From NCBI GenBank assembly GCA_021799935.1, contig JAJYZM010000017.1:1-10171 (forward strand): a DNA stretch of 10,171 bases, in the 5' to 3' direction. Below the pieces are notes generated by a model that was not told the DNA's origin, did no database searches, and worked only from the letters and a program-made list of their open reading frames with translations. Within the stretch, counting starts at the first letter, position 1. The number at the start of each line of letters is the position of its first letter. This document shows positions 7,156 to 10,171 of the stretch, piece by piece. Source of the stretch: a bacterium. Its GTDB lineage: Bacteria; SZUA-79; Acidulodesulfobacterales; Acidulodesulfobacteraceae. The translations under genes were made by a program, and so were the position numbers.

Positions 7156-7677
7156 ATGGGTGACCATGTTTCAAGAAGGGATTTTATGAAAAAAACGGCC
7201 GCCGCCGCCGCTTTAATTATTGCAGGTCCGGCCGCCGGAGTTTTAGATGCTGAGAATGTTTTTGCGGCGGTTAAAAAGAAAAATTCTATTGCCCCTATCA
7301 TTAAGTCTGATGTAAAAGAAATAGGAGGCAAAAATGTTATCTGGCTCGCAGAAGATTCTCCTGAGTACAAAAAAATGTTGCTGCCGAAGATTAATTTGCC
7401 GCTTATTGCCCAGAACGGAGGACTTGTTCCTTTAACTATCGAATCTAAGTATCCTATGAAAAAAGGAAATTATATTAAGGCATTTCATGTTTTTGATTTT
7501 AACAATCCTATATCAAAAGTAGCTACGTTTAATTTGACCCCGGAAAACGGAAAGGCTTACATATCTACTAGAATTAAAATTCAGCAGGATTCTTACGTTC
7601 AGGTCGTTACTGAATTTTCGGACGGAAAAATGTTTGGCGGAAAAAAATATATAAAAGTTACGGTAGGCGGTTGCTGA
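7156..7677 (+). CDS. soxY: Sulfur carrier subunit SoxY, Tat-exported
   Basis: A 173-aa SoxY. It starts with a twin-arginine signal (S6-R-R-D-F-M-K, then an Ala-rich hydrophobic stretch, with cleavage expected near residues 37-38, NVFAA). The mature part has the SoxY immunoglobulin-like pattern, including AQNGGLVPLTIES, IKAFHVFDFNNP and STRIKIQQDSYVQVVTEFSDGK. The chain finishes KVTVGGC, so the substrate-carrying cysteine is C173. SoxY pairs with SoxZ in the periplasm and holds thiosulfate-derived sulfur on this cysteine while SoxXA, SoxB and SoxCD act on it. Unusually, the stop codon directly follows the cysteine codon, whereas the textbook tail is GGCGG. Both terminal glycines are missing and there is no in-frame continuation that would restore them. 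soxZ follows after 65 bp. Confidence 0.93.
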   Translation: MGDHVSRRDFMKKTAAAAALIIAGPAAGVLDAENVFAAVKKKNSIAPIIKSDVKEIGGKNVIWLAEDSPEYKKMLLPKINLPLIAQNGGLVPLTIESKYPMKKGNYIKAFHVFDFNNPISKVATFNLTPENGKAYISTRIKIQQDSYVQVVTEFSDGKMFGGKKYIKVTVGGC

Positions 7678-7742
7678 TATTAGAATTTTTTAGAATGGAT
7701 AAACGATAAATCATAACGAAATAATTAATAGGAGCGTATGAA

Positions 7743-8072
7743 ATGAAAATAGGAAGCATTATGGTAAGAGTACCGAGAAAGGTAAAGAAAGGTGAAATAT
7801 TTAAAATAATGTCAATAGCAAAACACCCTATGGATACCGGTCTTGTTAAAAATCCAAAAACAGGAAAGATAATACCTATGTGGATTATTGATAAAGTAGA
7901 TATTTATTACGATAAAAAATTGGTAACCAGTTGCGATTACGGAATTGCCGTTTCAGCAAACCCCTTTTTGGCATTTTATTTAAAAGCCGATAAAAAAGCG
8001 CCTTTAGAATTTGTTATGTACGATACCCACCGTAATATTTACAAAAAAAAGGTAATGATAAATGTTGTTTGA
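7743..8072 (+). CDS. soxZ: Sulfur carrier partner SoxZ
   Basis: A 109-aa protein without a signal peptide, as usual for SoxZ, which crosses the membrane bound to Tat-exported SoxY. Family landmarks visible are VRVPRKVKKGE (8-18), the HPM(D)TG motif at 28-33, PMWIIDKVDIYY (45-56), AVSANPFLAF (69-78) and a final beta strand KKKVMINVV. Length is typical (100-110 aa). GGAG at 7731-7734 is 8 nt before the ATG at 7743. C64, just before the AVSANP segment, is an extra cysteine worth noting because SoxZ works next to a reactive sulfur carrier; I cannot say how conserved it is. Forms the SoxYZ heterodimer with the preceding gene product. Confidence 0.94.
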   Translation: MKIGSIMVRVPRKVKKGEIFKIMSIAKHPMDTGLVKNPKTGKIIPMWIIDKVDIYYDKKLVTSCDYGIAVSANPFLAFYLKADKKAPLEFVMYDTHRNIYKKKVMINVV

Positions 8073-8145
8073 ATAAAATTAATTTTTCGAATATTTTCCG
8101 ATATTAACATTTAATAGACACAGTGTTATGGAGGGGGTTTAGTTG

Positions 8146-8655
8146 ATGATTAATAAAAAAAAGAATATAGGACTTCAGGCATTTTTAATTATCATTTTAA
8201 TCGCTGTATTTAGCGGAGCGGTTTTTTTTGCCGGTAGTTCTTATGCGATAAAAATTCCCAAGGGACCCTTTTATATCCTGAAAGTTAAAAAAAGCTTCAA
8301 AAGCGCTCTTTTTGACCTCAAGCAAGGAATAGAAGACGCTAATTTCAGCATACTTGCCGTCGCTCCTATATCAACGGGCATAAAGAGTATAGGCCATAAA
8401 ATACCTCATCTTAAGGTAATTGATTTCTGCAACCTTCAGGACGGCTACGACCTTTTAAAAAACGATTTGAACTACTCCGCATTTATGCCTTGCAGGATAG
8501 CTATATATAAAGACGGAAAATATACCGTTATGATATCTTTTCTTCCTACCTATTTTTCAAAATTTTACAAAAACACTCCGGAGCAGAAAAAAACCGTTAT
8601 AAAAGTTACGAAACAGATAATCGGGATAATGGATTCCGTAAAGACAGGGTTTTAA
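8146..8655 (+). CDS. Exported DUF302-domain protein in the sox operon
   Basis: 169 aa from the ATG at 8146; a TTG at 8143 is one codon upstream in frame, but the ATG has better spacing from GGAGGGGG at 8130-8137. An N-terminal Sec signal (hydrophobic about 10-28, cleavage likely after SSYA) precedes a domain resembling DUF302. It has an alpha/beta start (SALFDLKQGIEDANFSILAVAPI), a central VIDFCNLQDGYDLL, then FMPCRIAIYKDGKYTVMISFLP, where the (L/M)PCR-hydrophobic-Y-DG stretch is the most recognisable part. Two cysteines are present, in DFCN and MPCR; the second occupies the position that is Cys in many DUF302 proteins. No function is established for the domain. Its place between soxZ and soxB, with about 70-bp spacing and its own good ribosome site, argues for a periplasmic role in sulfur oxidation, perhaps binding a cofactor, metal or sulfur intermediate. 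Confidence 0.75.
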   Translation: MINKKKNIGLQAFLIIILIAVFSGAVFFAGSSYAIKIPKGPFYILKVKKSFKSALFDLKQGIEDANFSILAVAPISTGIKSIGHKIPHLKVIDFCNLQDGYDLLKNDLNYSAFMPCRIAIYKDGKYTVMISFLPTYFSKFYKNTPEQKKTVIKVTKQIIGIMDSVKTGF

Positions 8656-8716
8656 TATTAATAAAAACTTACATAATTTATAATTTATTTGCAAAAAAGG
8701 GAGGATTACAAATTAA

Positions 8717-10171
8717 ATGGATTTAAAAACCGTTTCCAGAAGAAGTTTCATAAAGACCGCAGCTCTCCTTGCCGGAGCAGCTGCGGTCAATCCCGTTAAT
8801 CTTCTAAAATTTAAACCCGTGGGTAATTTAACTATTATATGGAATTCCGATTCTCATGCGCATTTGAAGCCCACTCTTTACAGGGAGCCTTCCGTAAATA
8901 TAGGCCCTCGTTTTATGAACGGAAGACCCGGTCATCTCGTAGGAGATTCTTTCAACCTCTACTACGATATAAAACCTAAGTCCGCAATGGGATATTTCTG
9001 TTCATACGTAGATTTTTTAAAATTAAATAAAGAATACGGTCCAATGGGCGGTTACGCCCATATGGCAGCCGTATTCAACAAAATAAAAGAAGAAAGATAC
9101 GGCAAGACCATAATGCTGGATACCGGCGATTCATGGCAGGGAACCGGCATAGCATTGCTTACGAAAGGCATGGCGGTGGTAAACGTTCAGAATGCCATGG
9201 GATACGATGCTATGACCGGGCATTGGGAGTTTTCTTACGGTAAAAAACAGCTTTTATCCAATATAAAAAATCTAAAATTTCCATTTATTGCTCAAAATGT
9301 TACAAACGCCACATGGGGAGGTCTTATTTTTAAACCCTATATAATCAAAGAAGTCAACGGATTAAGAGTAGGAATCATCGGGCAGGCGTTTCCGTATGTT
9401 CCTCTTGCGCATCCTTCGCATTTCGTTAAAAACTGGAACTTCGGCATTAACACGAGTCATGCACAAAAGATGGTTAATAAACTGAAGAACGAAGAAAAAG
9501 TCGATTTAGTAGTCGTTCTTTCGCATAACGGACTTGAGGTCGATAGAAAGTTTGCATCCCTTATCAACGGAATAGACATTATAGTCGGCGGGCATACCCA
9601 CGACATACTTCCCGCCCCTCAGATTATAAACAATACCATAATAGTTCAGGCAGGCACCCACGGAAAGTTCGTCGGCAGGATAGATTTAAACGTCAGAAAT
9701 AAAAGAATAGTCGATTACGACCATAAACTAATTCCAATAGTTACGAACTGGATTAAACCGGATCCGGAAATAAGCGGAATAATCGATAAAGAATATGCCC
9801 CCTATGCCGATAAGTTAAATGAAGAACTAGGAACCGCCGAAGACTTGTTATACAGAAGGGCTACGTTCACCAGCACCGTAGATAATGTAGTAGAGCAGGC
9901 TTTTATGGAAAAATACGACACCCCCTTAGTCTTCACTCCGGGCTGGCGCTGGGGCGAGACTATTCTGCCGGGCGAAAAGATTACTATGGAGCATGTTTAC
10001 GGTGCATACGGCACGACATACCCTGAGGTTTATAGAGTTAAGCTGAGCGGGCAAAAAATTATTCAGACTACATCCAGCAATTTAAGCGATGTTTTTGCAA
10101 CTGATCCGTATTTACAGATGGGCGGAGACGCTACCAGAATATCCAATTCCAAAATGCATATACTTATGAAT
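8717..10171 (+). CDS. soxB: Thiosulfohydrolase SoxB, Tat-exported, 3' end outside the window
   Basis: The frame is open for 485 codons to the window edge; full SoxB is usually about 560-600 aa, so roughly the last sixth is missing. The ATG at 8717 follows an in-frame TAA and has AAGGGAGGA about 11 nt upstream. A twin-arginine signal (S7-R-R-S-F-I-K) begins the protein. The metallophosphatase-like domain carries the dimanganese ligands D45 and H47 (DSHAH), D138 (DTGDSWQGT), H270 (SHNG), and H293/H295 (GGHTHD). It also has GHWEF at 168-172, the SoxB hallmark in place of GNHEF of 5'-nucleotidases. The C-terminal substrate domain begins with GWRWGETILPG (409-419) and ends in DPYLQMGGD. SoxB hydrolyses sulfate from the SoxY cysteine-S-sulfonate in the periplasm. 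Confidence 0.96.
   Translation, partial: MDLKTVSRRSFIKTAALLAGAAAVNPVNLLKFKPVGNLTIIWNSDSHAHLKPTLYREPSVNIGPRFMNGRPGHLVGDSFNLYYDIKPKSAMGYFCSYVDFLKLNKEYGPMGGYAHMAAVFNKIKEERYGKTIMLDTGDSWQGTGIALLTKGMAVVNVQNAMGYDAMTGHWEFSYGKKQLLSNIKNLKFPFIAQNVTNATWGGLIFKPYIIKEVNGLRVGIIGQAFPYVPLAHPSHFVKNWNFGINTSHAQKMVNKLKNEEKVDLVVVLSHNGLEVDRKFASLINGIDIIVGGHTHDILPAPQIINNTIIVQAGTHGKFVGRIDLNVRNKRIVDYDHKLIPIVTNWIKPDPEISGIIDKEYAPYADKLNEELGTAEDLLYRRATFTSTVDNVVEQAFMEKYDTPLVFTPGWRWGETILPGEKITMEHVYGAYGTTYPEVYRVKLSGQKIIQTTSSNLSDVFATDPYLQMGGDATRISNSKMHILMN

Noticed and set aside
7675..7683. TGC-TGA-TAT-TAG at the end of soxY as a possible selenocysteine codon giving a Cys-Sec tail.
   Set aside because: Read-through would add only two residues before TAG and no GC-containing stem-loop resembling a bacterial SECIS follows the TGA, so an ordinary stop is the simpler reading.

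Overview
The window comes from an AT-rich Gram-negative bacterium: there is a C-terminal piece of an outer-membrane beta-barrel, and several proteins carry Tat or Sec export signals. It carries a lithotrophic sulfur-oxidation (sox) locus together with what looks like its own two-component, sigma-54-type control system. Low GC content plus Sox genes and an NtrC-type regulator would suit a deltaproteobacterial-type or other deep-branching sulfur/iron acidophile (for example the Sva0485/Acidulodesulfobacterales type). That placement is only an inference from style and gene content.

Left part (1-2208). The 3' end of an outer-membrane barrel gene on the + strand stops at 287 and is followed by a textbook intrinsic terminator. 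Convergent to it, on the - strand, is a two-gene operon encoding a 69-aa DUF3311-type membrane protein and a 501-aa sodium:solute symporter of the monocarboxylate-permease (MctP-like) kind. The two genes overlap by four bases (ATGA), and the operon ends in its own hairpin.

Middle (2379-5385). Divergent from the transporter operon lies a + strand pair: a membrane-bound sensor histidine kinase and an NtrC-family response regulator with receiver domain, AAA+ domain with an intact GAFTGA loop, and Fis-type HTH. The 255-bp gap after the regulator gene holds a perfect 12-bp inverted repeat (5479-5506) with an extra half-site upstream. A -24/-12 sigma-54 promoter (5552-5567) follows, with correct GG/GC spacing, about 75 nt upstream of the next gene.

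Right part (5641-10171). The genes run soxV (CcdA-like electron transporter), soxW (periplasmic thioredoxin, CGYC), soxY (Tat-exported sulfur carrier), soxZ, a DUF302-type exported protein, and soxB (Tat-exported thiosulfohydrolase, cut by the window end). SoxV and SoxW would bring cytoplasmic reducing power to the periplasm. SoxYZ would carry the sulfur substrate on the SoxY C-terminal cysteine, and SoxB would hydrolyse the sulfonate from it. soxXA and soxCD are not in the window and may lie beyond 10171. A good sigma-70-like promoter before soxW suggests that soxWYZ-DUF302-soxB can also be transcribed independently of the sigma-54 promoter.

Main points of interest: the apparent sigma-54/NtrC control of a sox operon, the SoxY tail that ends at the cysteine (GGC-stop rather than GGCGG), and the DUF302 gene embedded between soxZ and soxB.
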